Shown here: piece by piece, positions 1 to 11,619 of the stretch | Layout: each line of letters begins with the position of its first letter | Position numbering within the stretch: the stretch's first letter is position 1 | From: Macrostomum hystrix | Lineage: Eukaryota; Platyhelminthes; Macrostomidae | Length of the DNA: 64,000 bases | Assembly (NCBI GenBank): GCA_950097015.1 | Contig: CATNEN010000025.1 | Coordinates: forward strand, 5,136,001 to 5,200,000 | Direction: 5' to 3' | Position numbers and translations under genes: made by a program | Notes under the pieces: generated by a model | What the model was told of the DNA's origin: nothing | What the model saw: only the letters and a program-made list of their open reading frames with translations | Database searches by the model: none

Positions 1-577
1 TCCCATTGTTACTGTATTCCCATTGTTACTGTATTCCCACTGTTACTGTATTCCCATTGTTACTGTATCCCCATTGTTACCCATTTCCCATTGTTACCGT
101 ATCCCCATTGTTACCCATTTCCCATTGTTACCGTATCCCCATTGTTACTGTATTCCCATTGTTACTGTATTCCCATTGTTACTGTATTCCCATTGTTACT
201 GTATTCCCATTGTTACTGTATTCCCATTGTTACTGTATTCCCATTGTTACTGTATTCCTATTGTTACTGTATTCCCATTGTTACTGTATTCCCATTGTTA
301 CCGTATCCCCATTGTTACCCATTTCCCATTGTTACCGTATCCCCATTGTTACTGTATTCCCACTGTTACTGTATTCCCATTGTTACTGTATTCCCATGGT
401 TACTGTATTCCCATTGTTACTGTATTCCCATTGTTACTGTACTCCCATTGTTACTGTATTCCCATTGTTACTGTATTCCCATTGTTACTGTATTCCCAAT
501 GTTACTGTATTCCCATTGTTACTGTATTCCCATTGTTACTGTATTCCCATTGTTACTGGATTCCCACTGTTACTGCA
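1..577. repeat. 17-bp minisatellite array
   Basis: Tandem array with unit cccattgttactgtatt (17 bp), about 34 copies, and recurrent variants with ttaccgtatc or ttacccattt. The array runs off the left edge. Because 17 is not a multiple of 3, all three frames stay open and give spurious repetitive proteins; these are not genes. Confidence 0.95.
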
Positions 578-670
578 GGCTTAATAAAAAAAATTTTTAA
601 ACAGTCAAATTTTATAAGAATAATTTGTTCGTCACCCGCTGACTCCCGGAACTCTGAATTGAATTTGCAG

Positions 671-919
671 TCTCTGCATCCGTACCTGCAGCCGCAGCAG
701 TTCCAGCATCAGTTTCAACACCAGTACCAGCTGCCGCAACAGCAAATGCAGCAGCAGCAGCAGCAGCATCGCTCAGATTATCTACCGATGGAGCGGGTGT
801 CCGTCGGATTCCTCACCGGCGGTGGCGGCGTCGGCGGAGGCGTCGGCGCTGGTGGTCAGACATTCGTGCGCACCTTTCAGCAGCCGAATCAGCGCTACTT
901 AGGAGCACCCTCGCCCAGG
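671..919 (+). CDS. Internal exon of an unidentified Gln/Gly-rich protein
   Basis: An 83-codon open exon flanked by an acceptor (ttgaatttgcag, ending 670) and a donor (gtaggt, from 920), phase 0 at both ends. The translation starts SLHPYLQPQQ, contains a run of Gln broken by Met (QQQMQQQQQQ), then a Gly/Val-rich stretch (GGGGVGGGVGAGG), and ends QRYLGAPSPR. Its balanced, GC-richer codon use is unlike the flanking repeat and intron DNA. The phase matches the exon at 9375, so the two probably belong to one gene. Low-complexity sequence prevents a family call; a disordered cytoplasmic or nuclear segment is likely. Upstream exons lie outside the window. Confidence 0.55.
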
Positions 920-983
920 GTAGGTCACTGCATTCCCACTTTGCACCTGTCTATGCTTTAGAGTTCATGATAAACTAAACCAT

Positions 984-2460
984 GATTCTCTTCCCTGTCT
1001 CATCTCTTCCATGTCTCATCTCTTCCCTGTCTCATCTCTCCCCTGTCTCATCTCTTCCCTGTCTCATCTCTTCCCTGTCTCATCTCTTCCCTGTCTCATC
1101 TCTCCCCTGTCTCATCTCTTCCCTGTCTCATCTCTTCCCTGTCTCATCTCTTCCCTGTCTCATCTCTCCCCTGTCTCATCTCTTCCCTGTCTCATCTCTT
1201 CCCTGTCTCATCTCTTCCCTGTCTCATCTCTCCCCTGTCTCATCTCTTCCCTGTCTCGTCTCTTCCCTGTCTCATCTCTTCCCTGTGTCATCTCTTCCCT
1301 GTGTCATCTCTTCCCTGTCTCATCTCTTCCCTGTCTTATCTCTTCCCTGTCTCATCTCTTCCCTGTCTCATCTCTTCCCTGTGTCATCTCTTCCCTGTGT
1401 CATCTCTTCCCTGTCTCATCTCTTCCCTGTCTTATCTCTTCCCTGTCTCATCTCTTCCCTGTCTCATCTCTTCCCTGTCTCATCTCTCCCCTGTCTCATC
1501 TCTTCCCTGTCTCATCTCTCCCCTGTCTTATCTCTTCCCTGTCTTATCTCTTCCCTGTCTCATCTCTCCCCTGTCTCATCTCTTCCCTGTCTTATCTCTC
1601 CCCTGTCTCATCTCTTCCCTGTCTTATCTCTTCCCTGTCTCACCTCTTCCCTGTCTCGTCTCTTCCCTGTCTCATCTCTCCCCTGTCTCATCTCTTCCCT
1701 GTCTCACATCTTCCCTGTGTCATCTCTTCCCTGTCTCATCTCTCCCCTGTCTCATCTCTTCCCTGCCTTATCTCTCCCCTGTCTCATCTCTTCCCTGTCT
1801 TATCTCTTCCCTGTCTCATCTCTCCCCTGTCTCATCTCTTCCCTGTCTCACATCTTCCCTGTGTCATCTCTTCCCTGTCTTATCTCTTCCCTGTCTTATC
1901 TCTTCCCTGTCTCATCTCTCCCCTGTCTCATCTCTTCCCTGTGTCATCTCTTCCCTGTCTCATCTCTTCCCTGTGTCATCTCTTCCCTGTGTCATCTCTT
2001 CCCTGTCTCATCTCTTCCCTGTCTCATCTCTCCCCTGTCTCATCTCTTCCCTGTGTCATCTCTCCCCTGTCTCATCTCTTCCCTGTCTCATCTCTCCCCT
2101 GTCTCATCTCTCCCCTGTCTCATCTCTCCCCTGTCTCATCTCTCCCCTGTCTCATCTCTCCCCTGTCTCATCTCTTCCCTGTCTCATCTCTCCCCTGTCT
2201 CATCTCTTCCCTGTCTCATCTCTTCCCTGTCTCATCTCTTCCCTGTCTCATCTCTTCCCTGTCTCATCTCTTCCCTGTCTCATCTCTCCCCTGTCTCATC
2301 TCTTCCCTGTCTCATCTCTCCCCTGTCTCATCTCTTCCCTGTCTCATATCTTCCCTGTCTCATATCTTCCCTGTCTCATCTCTCCCCTGTCTCATCTCTT
2401 CCCTCTCTTCTCTTCTTATCTCTCCCGTACATCATTTCTCTCGTGTCTCATCTCTTCCCA
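984..2460. repeat. 16-bp pyrimidine-rich minisatellite, about 90 copies
   Basis: Unit ctcatctcttccctgt (16 bp) repeated for about 1.45 kb, with point variants such as tctcccctgt, gtgtcatc and cttatctc, degenerating after about 2400. Strongly C/T-rich on the + strand. It lies in the presumed intron between the exons at 671-919 and 9375-9584. The roughly 500-codon open frames here are repeat artefacts. Confidence 0.95.
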
Positions 2461-3975
2461 TAGCCTCAACTCCCGATTGTCTCATCTTCCTCCCGTCTCA
2501 TCCCAGAAGTTAATGAACACAATGGCAAGCCATTTGAAAGCTTGAGAAAACTTTCCAGCAAACTCCGAGGCCTTATATAAAATTCCCAGCTAGTGTCGCT
2601 GAGTTTCGAGCGCAGTCTTTAAGCACCCAATTTTTTTAGCCTTCTGCGGCCACATAATCTACAGCGGCGCTTCTTTCGGCGCTTAATCTCCCTCTAAATT
2701 CTTTCTCAACGTTTTCCCTTCTTCTTCTTCTTTCCCTAAGCGCACCAGTAATCTATGTTGCAGCCTCTTTATCTAGTCCAGGCATTGTAGGGGGGAGGAC
2801 TCTTAGAGAAGCAACGTGACGAAATCTCAGAGACGCAGAGGAAACTGATCTCGACACTGAACTGAACTGATCAACGACGGGGCTGAAATCACGCGCACAC
2901 GAACTCAATTATGGTGACCTGATCTCAACCGCTGAGTGCGATCGCAATGCCCCGGGTTCTCGCGCATGATCAAGTGGAGCAATTAATTAAAATTTTCTCA
3001 CAAAAAAAGATAAATTTTTCATCTAGGAGTCACTAGAAATGGTGACACTCGGAATTGAGTCGGTCACTATACGCCAGGGGGTCGCGCCCCTTTTGACGGA
3101 GGGAAATTTGCATTGCCCCGAAGGCGGCTTGCCCTGCAAAAAATAAGAAGAGAAACAATCTCATGGCTCCTTCCTAGTCTTGATGGAATCTTCCCACACG
3201 GGCGCTAATCCCCTTATTAATGACGTGTCACCCCTTCAAGCTAACTGAAGCTACAAACTTGAGCACAGTGAGCATAGTTCTACCCTCCTTCAAGCTCGGT
3301 AATAACTGCACCGCGGTTTCGCTCGTCACATTATTGATGGCAACTGCGGGATGAGGAAGGGCATCCGCCATCAATTTCGCGGCTGACTCCGCTAGCAGAG
3401 TCTCTATGGGGATCTGGGGGGGGGAGTCGGGAGATCGGGAGCCTCGGAGATGGCGCCAGGGAGCATTCACGCGAGCTAACAAATCGGCTGTGTCAGCGTT
3501 GGCAAGGCAGAGCGAGGCTGAAGTGGACTTTGCAGGAAATGCCTCTTTCTAAAGCCATGTTTTTCTTTTCGCCCCTCTTCTATTGAGCAGCTCTGAGCTT
3601 AGCCAGCATCATTCTGGCGCCCACTCCCCCCTCCAGCTGGCTGCTGCTTCAAAGATTCTGCCAAGCCCGAAGTCGAACCTCTTTCAGCTGCCCCGTCTGC
3701 AGAGTCTGGCTCTCCTAGCAGCTGCGGGATTTGACTGCGACACGCAGTCTGCACGGGGCTGCTGTTGAAAGCTTCCTGGCTTAGTCGCTCAAGTCTCGGC
3801 CACGCGTTAAAGGCGTAAACCTTGGGTTGGCCTGCTCAGATAGTGACAATTGACGGTGGGATAATGTAGAGCCTTTTTCAGGTTATAGACATTCTTGAAA
3901 AAAACAATTAGAATTATCTGAGTAGTTAAAAAATAGACATGGAGATAGAATTAAGGCCGCATCGATAAGTCACAA
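2461..3975. other. Intronic unique DNA, no gene recognised
   Basis: Mixed-composition sequence with no convincing exon. An open stretch at 3583-3768 ends in a stop but has only a weak acceptor and no sequence I recognise. A short G-run occurs near 3417-3424. Confidence 0.5.
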
Positions 3976-4226
3976 TATTTTACAGAGAAAATTGGTGGGT
4001 GACAGAATTGGTGGGTGACAGAATTGGTGGGTGACAGAATTGGTGGGTGACAGAATTGGTGGGTGACAGAATTTGTGGGTGACAGAATTGGTGGGTGACA
4101 GAATTGGTGGGTGACAGAATTGGTGGGTGACAGAATTGGTGGGTGACAGAATTGGTGGGTGACAGAATTTGTGGGTGACAGAATTTTTGGGTGACAGAAT
4201 TGGTGGGTGACAGAATTGGTGGGTGA
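3976..4226. repeat. 16-bp minisatellite
   Basis: Unit gtgacagaattggtgg (16 bp), about 15 copies, with g-to-t variants near 4073 and 4168-4185. It joins directly onto the next array at 4227 and shares the motif gaattg with it. Confidence 0.93.
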
Positions 4227-5588
4227 GACAACTCGAGAGAGAGAATTGAGGAGAGAGAATTGAGGAGAGAGAATTGGGGAGAGAGAATTGGGGAGAGAGA
4301 ATTGAGGAGAGAGAATTTGGGAGAGAGAATAGGGGAGAGAGAATTGAGGAGAGAGAATTGAGGAGAGAGAATTGGGGAGAGAGAATTGGGGAGAGAGAAT
4401 TGAGGAGAGAGAATTTGGGAGAGAGAATAGGGGAGAAAGAATTGGGGAGAGAGAATTGGGGAGAGAGAATTGGGGAGAGAGAATTGGGGAGAGAGAATGG
4501 GGGAGAAAGAACTGGGGAGAGAGAACTGGGGAGAGAGAATTGGGGAGAGAGAATTGGGGAGAAAGAATTGGGGAGAGAGAATTGGGGAGAAAGAATTGGG
4601 GAGAGAGAACTGGGGAGAGAGAACTGGGGAGAGAGAATTGGGGAGAGAGAATGGGGGAGAAAGAATTGGGGAGAGAGAACTGGGGAGAGAGAACTGGGGA
4701 GAGAGAATTGGGGAGAGAGAATGGGGGAGAGAGAACTGGGGAGAAAGAATTGGGGAGAGAGAACTGGGGAGAGAGAATGGGGGAGAGAGAACTGGGGAGA
4801 AAGAATTGGGGAGAAAGAATTGGGGAGAGAGAATGGGGGAGAGAGAACTGGGGAGAAAGAATTGGGGAGAGAGAATTGGGGAGAGAGAATTGGGGAGAGA
4901 GAATTGAGGAGAGAGAATTGGGGAGAGAGAATTTGGGAGAGAGAATTGGGGAGAAAGAATTGGGGAGAGAGAATTGGGGCGAGAGAATTGGGGAGAAAGA
5001 ATCGGGAAGAAAGAGAATTGGGGAGAGAGAATCGGGAAGAAAGAGAATTGAGGAGAGAGAATCGGGAAGAAAGAGAATTGGGGAGAGAGAATCGGGAAGA
5101 AAGAGAATTGGGGAGAGAGAATCGGGAAGAAAGAGAATTGGGGAGAGAGAATTGGGGAGAAAGAGAATTGGGGAGAGAGAATCGGGAAGAAAGAGAATTG
5201 GGGAGAGAGAACTGGGTAGAAAGAATTGGGGAGAGAGAATCGGGAAGAAAGAGAATTGGGGAGAGAGAACTGGGGAGAAAGAATTGGGGAGAGAGAATTG
5301 GGGGAGAGAGAATTGGGGAGAGAGAATTGGGGAGAGAGAATTGGGGAGAAAGAATCGGGAAGAAAGAGAATTGGGGAGAGAGAATCGGGAAGAAAGAGAA
5401 TAGGGGAGAGAGAATCGGGAAGAAAGAGAATTGGGGAGAGAGAATTGGGGAGAAAGAGAATTGGGGAGAGAGAATCGGGAAGAAAGAGAATTGGGGAGAG
5501 AGAACTGGGGAGAAAGAATTGGGGAGAGAGAATTGGGGGAGAGAGAATTGGGGAGAGAGAATTGGGGAGAGAGAATTGGGGAGAGAGT
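4227..5588. repeat. 14-bp purine-rich minisatellite with 30-bp higher-order unit
   Basis: Basic unit gagagaattgggga (14 bp) with variants. In the second half (about 4990-5480) a 30-bp higher-order unit alternates gaatcgggaagaaa and gagaattgggga blocks. The + strand is mostly A/G, so this is the opposite strand bias to the array at 984-2460. Long open frames on both strands (repeats of RENWGE and SLPNSLSPI) are artefacts. Confidence 0.95.
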
Positions 5589-8479
5589 CGAGGCTGCATC
5601 AGATTCCCGCTTGCAGCAGCCGCACAAGCAACAGTTGGGAAGATTGCAACTCCGTAGCAAAAATATCCCCTTAAAGATTTTACGAAGAATAAAAAATCGA
5701 AGCCTGATTTTCAATCAACACATTTTTCTGCTTGCTAGAGACAGCTAAGTAACCCCCACTGATTACCCATCTCAAATTTCCAATTCCTCATCACCCGCTA
5801 AGCAATGATCCCCTCCAAGAATTGCTATCCGCTGAGCGTGGTACGCAGCTGATTTTTTTACTTCGCTTGAAACAATCTACTCACAAACACGCAGATGCAC
5901 ACAGGCGACCCTGGGAGCGTTGAGGTCAGTTCTCAGTTTTTGAGAAACTTATTCACTGCACTGAAAAAGTATTTTGCCCTGGGGGGCCTCAGACATTGCT
6001 GAAGACGAAATCTGCCGACTGCTTTCAGGCATCAGCGAGTTTAATGAGTTGTGTACTCTCTCTCTACTCCCTGCTCCAGCCATCCCGCCAGGCAAAAGGG
6101 AAAAACGAAGGTTTTTTCAGCTCCCAGGTGGCAACGAAGCGACAAAATCGCACGCTTTTCCTCTTGAAAGCAAAAAACAAGACGGAACAAAAGCCGGGCT
6201 TCAAAGCGAATCTGGTTGATTTCCAGTAAAGTGCTCAACTTGCTTAACCTATTCAGCCATTTCCATGAAATGCTATAGACTCAGCCACATCTAGGCTTCC
6301 TACCAAAGTGTGAGTCATTTTTCTCGGATACCGATGCAAGTTGCTCCTAAATTGACTTCCCAATATCAATGGGACTAAGTTTTTTTCCCTCCGAGAAATT
6401 TCTACTCTTTTTTATAAACGAGCAGGAGCATTGTCTTGAATTCTGCCTCGGATTGCTAGGCTAAAACGAAAGCGGTTCTCTTACGCAGTGAGGGCAGATG
6501 ATATGCGAAGACTATAAACAGTATTTATGACCTTCCCGCTGAGCAGTCAGGGCTCGCCTGTATTTTTACTAGACTTCCTCTCAGAGTCTCTATCCGGCTT
6601 CTGTGAGAAACCACCCGCCAGGCAGCCACAATGCTTCCAATTTGTTGCGGAAAACCGCGACGACACGATCAGCTGGGTGTATTGCTCTGAAATCAATGAC
6701 AGAAACGAGAAGGCTGTTTCAAATTGTTTGCCTTGCGCCGCCAAACTAATGTAAACTTAATCCCTAACCCGAGTCTAACTAAAACTAGTGAGGAATCAAA
6801 GGTATAGTAGCGGCATCACTCGACCTGCCAGAGGGGCGAGTCCGACTGCCTTCATGAGGCCTCTCCACCACCCAAATCCCCAATTGCGATTCGAGATAAC
6901 AGCTCCTGCAACACAGCTACCCTGCCGGCAGCTAATTGGTGGGGTCTCTGGCACGCACGGAGGACCCGCCACGGTTGCCGTCTTCTCCTTCATCCCCTCT
7001 GGGGATCTGGCTATGGGATCTGGCTGTGCGGCCGGTCCGTTGGCTGGGCGGAGTAAATTCAGAAGCCCCGAAGGGTAGAAAAAGGAAAATTGGTTTTCGC
7101 CCGAGAAGAAATGACACAAACGGTCCGCGCGTCTGTGTCGGTGCGGAGACACGGTCCGCACAGGGAAAGCAGAAGGATAAGAAGACAACAGTGAGGCCGG
7201 GCCCTACAGTGCTGAGTCAGAGTAGCGCTCACACACACCCACCTTGCAGTTAGTCTCCACGATACTGCTCAGCCTAATCTATCTTTCTCAAATTTCCAGC
7301 TTCACCTGCCACTTTCTTTCAGTGTTTGTCCCCCCCCTGACCGCCGCCACAACTTCTTCTCCGCTGTCATCAGTGACGCCGGTTGGTCTTAAAAGGCTTC
7401 TTCTACTGCAATCGAATTCTGCCCGCTATTAGCCCGTGCAGCATTATTGGCTCCAAGCAAACACAGCGCCGCGAATGTGCTTCGGGAAAGTTTTTGATGA
7501 CAGGATTTTGTTGAATAGCTCCGCCCCCTGAGACTGAGAATAGTTGAGCACGCGTATAGTAGCAGTTTCTGACGGAGAAATAGAACTGAAGATCAAGGAT
7601 TTATTCGTATGCATAGGCGAGCCACTGCACCCTACCACCGGGACACAAACAGTCGAACAATTCACACTTCTAATTAAAGCATTCCTCCTAATAAAACCGA
7701 TCTCGTGTCACCACACCAGCTGTTGCAGGCCACATATACAAGGCAGGAAATTGACTTCACCTGAAAATGACTGTGCTGGGCCATTTGCCCGCTTTTGCCT
7801 GAGTGGCTGTTGTCCCCGATTGTCACAGGCCAACCGGTCGCTCACTATTACAAAAACTAGGGAACTGCTACTTTTGAAGAAAGAGAAGGAAAAATTAATT
7901 TAATCTATTTGCAGTGCTTGGCTGTTCTCTAAAATTAGTCTAATTAAATGAAAACTTGTGTGGTTTCTGCTCATATTCAGATCGAGGTTGCCGAGTCCCT
8001 TTCCTCTCTGATCCTCCCTATAGGCCATTAAGGGTAGGCAGTAGGCTTATTAGCACGCTTGCAAACTGTTGCATAACCTCCGGGACACTGTCGCCTCTCT
8101 TCTTTTACCCGTTGTTATTTTTTCGGCTCCCTGTCGCTGTAGATTCCCACTCACACGTGTGTGTGTTGTTGTGTTTTTGCTGCATCGCTGCAGATCTTGG
8201 CCAGCGATAAGAGGAAAGTTTCGGCCTCTGCTGTCTTCTTCTTTTTGCTCCGACAGAAAGCATCTTTCCCGTCTGTTGGCAAGGCATCTCGGATGACACA
8301 CATAGCGCACCGGACTAATGGCCATTTCGGTTCAAATTTGCTTATTTGCACGCTTTCTATAATCCGCTGGCATTTTTTACGGGTCCATTGCGACACAGAG
8401 ACAGCTCGCAGGTCTATCTGTGCCAAATCTATTCCCCGCTTGCGTATGCTTTCAAGGGCGAGTCATATCTACGTGGGTA
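5589..8479. other. Intronic DNA, no gene recognised
   Basis: About 2.9 kb of mixed-composition sequence. Several short open frames on both strands have no recognisable domain and no paired splice sites. Nothing else is supportable. Confidence 0.5.
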
Positions 8480-9256
8480 TTTTTCTGTATCTCTCAAAAC
8501 ATGAAACCAATCGCCATGAAATCCAGGACACGGGCGAAACGTTTCTGGTGGTGTCTGGTGGCAAAAACCACCAATATAGACCAAATTTCATCATGTAACC
8601 CTGTCGGCTATAATTTTTTATTGTACGGGCGTATTGTATTAATTATATTACTCGTAGGAGTTCGGTGGCGGAGCCGTTAACGCGTTTGGCTCTCGCACCA
8701 AGGTCCCAAAGTTCGATTCCGCGGCGAGGTCACATTCATTTGGGGTGCAGCCGCGGAGAGAAGGCTTGGGGGCTTGTCGTGCAATTTATGCTCTTGAGGG
8801 CCAACCTCCAAGGCACAGTGAGAGTGTACACTGCCTGACGATGAGAAAGTCAGGGCAAATGTACACACCTGTGTGAGTGTGTGCCTGCGTACGGTATCTG
8901 TGTGCTTGTGCGCTCAGGAGTCAGCGGAATGGGCAGAATTGCCTCCTCGCTGGCTGCGGATCTAGTGTCACTAAATGATGTGCCGCTGCCCGCAGCCCTT
9001 TTGTAGTTATGATTATGATTATGATTATTAATATATTAATAATATAGTCAAAGTTGATATTACTGAACCAATTTGGATTCGCCATAGGTGTTTAAACTGA
9101 GCAATCTTACTTGTCTTTGTCACCAGGGTCTTCGACAAGAATCCTTGAATATCTCGACGATGCTGAAGTCGGACGGCTTTGAAAGCTAGTTAGTCGTAAA
9201 GGGCGGAAAACGTTGATTCATATGGCTGACTTTCAGGAAAGCCGGTCATTCGGTTT
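8480..9256 (+). repeat. Dispersed repeat, copy 1, split by a SINE
   Basis: The segments 8480-8657 and 9045-9256 match the uninterrupted sequence at 43450-43915. Shared words include ccaccnatntag-type sequence around 8565, ggattcgccatag at 9072 and gtcttcgacaagaa at 9128. A SINE-2 copy (8658-9036) sits exactly in the gap, so the SINE inserted later. No coding potential was seen; the family is unknown. Confidence 0.6.
8658..9036 (+). mobile_element. SINE-2 family (tRNA-derived), near full-length copy
   Basis: The head resembles a Leu/Ser-type tRNA: ggtggcggagccgttaacg (box A-like) and gttcgattccgcggcgagg (box B-like). A conserved body follows (gcttgggggcttg, aaggcacagtgagagtgta, gaattgcctcctcgctgg), ending in a gattat-type tail at 9006-9036. 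Other copies in this window are at 23536, 28932, 32805 (-), 44390 (-), 46245 (-), 47625 (-) and 49376 (-). Confidence 0.8.
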
Positions 9257-9374
9257 GGGAGCTATCGTGAAGTGGGCAGTGGGTATTTGAAATACCCTCG
9301 TGGTCGTGCTACTGTTAATTGTACGTGCTCATACTCGAACTGCCGCCAATCAATGCGCACCCGTTCATTTTCAG

Positions 9375-9584
9375 CCTCAGACGGACGGTCTGCCGCACGA
9401 GCGCCGCCTCTCCGAGGACGCCAGCGTGGACGACTCCGGCCGCGGCGGCTCCATCGAAGATGTGAAAGTCTCGAATGGCATCGGCACCTTTGTAGGGCCG
9501 CTGACTTTGCCAAGGAGCGGCCATCCGCATCACGCCTACCTGCTGAGGCCTGGCAGGAGCCCTACGCCAGCCAGCGCAATCTAG
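9375..9584 (+). CDS. Terminal coding exon of the unidentified Gln/Gly-rich protein
   Basis: Acceptor cgttcattttcag ends at 9374, followed by 69 codons and a TAG stop at 9582-9584. The peptide starts PQTDGLPHERRLSEDASVDD, includes an acidic/Ser patch and VKVSNGIGTFVGPLTLP, and ends RPGRSPTPASAI. It begins in phase 0, matching the donor of the 671-919 exon, so splicing across the roughly 8.4 kb repeat-filled intron keeps the frame. I do not recognise the family. The charged, Pro/Ser-rich composition suggests a disordered C-terminal tail. Confidence 0.5.
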   Translation, partial: PQTDGLPHERRLSEDASVDDSGRGGSIEDVKVSNGIGTFVGPLTLPRSGHPHHAYLLRPGRSPTPASAI

Positions 9585-11078
9585 TTTCCGCAGTGAGTGA
9601 AAAGTGTGAGCATCGAGCATGACAAAGCTGTCCACATTTCTATGAAAAATTGACTGGCCCTTCTGTATTACATCTGGAGATTTTTCTTAGCAAAACAGCA
9701 GCCACGATACTGAACTGAAATTTTCTGACTTTCGAATTTGATTATTAGTAAGTACACATTCGATTGATTGTACTGATCGCACATTTGTATGCAAATGTAT
9801 TATGAACGCCCATGTAAATGTAAAATCATATTTTTGTGAAGTGAATTTTAGCAGTTACAGTAGAAGTTTTATTGATGAAACCATTATCTGTCACAAGTTC
9901 TGTCAGTATTCGTAACAATTTCCTTTAGGACTTATTCTACTCAGCAACATCTGCGCAGATTCTTGTCAACGATTCCTCAAATTTGATTGAACAACAACTG
10001 AGATCACAAACTAACTAAACAAAGCGGGGCAAGATTCTACAGTTTATCTTGTTCGTCTATTCGTTAACATGTTTTTTTACTGTCAATAATGTTCTTGTGT
10101 CCGTGGACTTATCGTCGACTAACTGAACAGAAAAGAAACGACTCTAGTTGAATTTTCAGTACGAAATTACTTTTTTCTGTAGTTTATAACTGTACGTTAA
10201 AAGCTAAAACATCATGTCACTATATGACCCTGTAAATTGAATTGAACTACATTAGTGCTCGTGTAAATTGCAAGCAAAATAGCAGTTTTATTCTACTATA
10301 GTAGAACATCCTGACTTAAAAAAATTTGAAGGTCAACAAAATCGATGCAAAGTAGGAGCGGTGTATTGTGTCTAGTTTCGTTTGGGCCACAAACGATTGC
10401 GTCGACGGAAATTGTGAGCTAAGTAATTTTTTTGCGCGCCTTTCGGGCATCGAAACAGAAATACAACAGATTGCTTATATGCGAATAGTCTATGGTCAAG
10501 CCGCCCCCGATCTTTGGATATTCCCAACGGGTTATATATTTGGATATACCCATTTGCAGAAGAGCAATCTGTATATTCCTGTATCAATGCGTTTTGGATA
10601 TTTTCAAAAGCAGCTGTTTGACCAGTCAGTCACTTGTCATCTACCGCCTGGCTTTACGCAGTAACTGCTATTTTCATGAGCATACTATTTATTGAGTTTA
10701 AGTTGCAGAACTAAGCAAGCAATCGAAAAATATGCTTGCTTATTTGTTTAAAATATATGCAACGAGATATGCTCGTAACCATTCTCTAGATTGCAATAAT
10801 GTTCCGAGCACTACAGAGACCCACGAGAGACCCCATGTTTGCCTTTCGTCTCGCTTTGTCACTACCAATTCTTTGAGACTAGAGATAACTCGGTAAACAT
10901 ATAACTGAGTTACTAGAAGATGTTTCTATCGTAACACAATAAGTAATGCAGCATGTAAAAATATGTAATCGATAATTTTTTACATAGAAAAACTTACGCT
11001 CGTACTTAAAATAGAAAAACAATGAAGGAACATATCAAAACTGGCCTGAAATTCTGGGCTTAGAGTTATGCGTTTTTA
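9585..11078. other. Intergenic AT-rich DNA
   Basis: Downstream of the Gln/Gly-rich gene. AT-rich with no gene recognised; the short open frames at 10368-10695 have no known domain. Confidence 0.5.
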
Positions 11079-11335
11079 CAGCTGCCCCAGATGTGCAGCC
11101 GACAGCACAGCCGCAGCTATTGCGCGGCGAATCAGAAGGCTGCGTACGGCTGTTCAGTCCATGGACTGGGGGGGACGCCACACCCACCCTCAGTTACCCC
11201 TGCTAATGCTGGTACCCTGGGTTAACAGCTGGGTGAACTGAAGCAATGCAGAGTTAAGTGAATTGTTAAAGGACATAGATTGTTCTTGAGTCGGGAATCG
11301 AACCCTGGGCCAATAGTCAGTAGCAATTAAAGTGG
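11079..11335 (-). mobile_element. SINE-1 family copy, reverse orientation
   Basis: Reads on the - strand as a tRNA-like head with gggttcgattcccgactc (box B), then the body cagttcacccagctgtt, ccatggactgaacag and cgcagccttc, ending near gatgtgcagccgacagc. Homologous to the copies at 21973, 39575 (-), 40920, 57180 and 61620. Confidence 0.75.
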
Positions 11336-11619
11336 CCAAGCAAGTGTTTAAAATAAAGGTCTAGAATTGCTTTCCAAAAGCAGTTAAACAATTGCTTTAA
11401 TTTTTCATCAGAAAATTGCATACAAACTCGTATGCTTCTACTAACAAGTAGTATGCGTGCGTCACACACAGTAAAATATAACATGAATCGGGCATCGAAA
11501 CGGAAAGTAATTCGCTAAAGTTTCTTGAAATATTGCTTCAATGTGTACCTGCAACAACCAGTCAACGAATGGATTGACAAAAAAACTATGTACACAACCC
11601 CAGAGTCGCAATTAACAGC

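Noticed and set aside
984-2545. Very long open frames (400-500 codons) of repetitive peptide
   Set aside because: They are read through a 16-bp minisatellite in several frames at once; no start context, domain or splice support.
3583-3768. Possible exon (SELSQHHSGAHSPLQ...)
   Set aside because: Ends in a stop, weak acceptor, and not phase-supported with the flanking exons; no recognisable domain.
3951-5748. Long frames on both strands with RENWGE or SLPNSLSPI repeats
   Set aside because: Artefacts of 14-bp and 16-bp tandem arrays that are open in nearly every frame.
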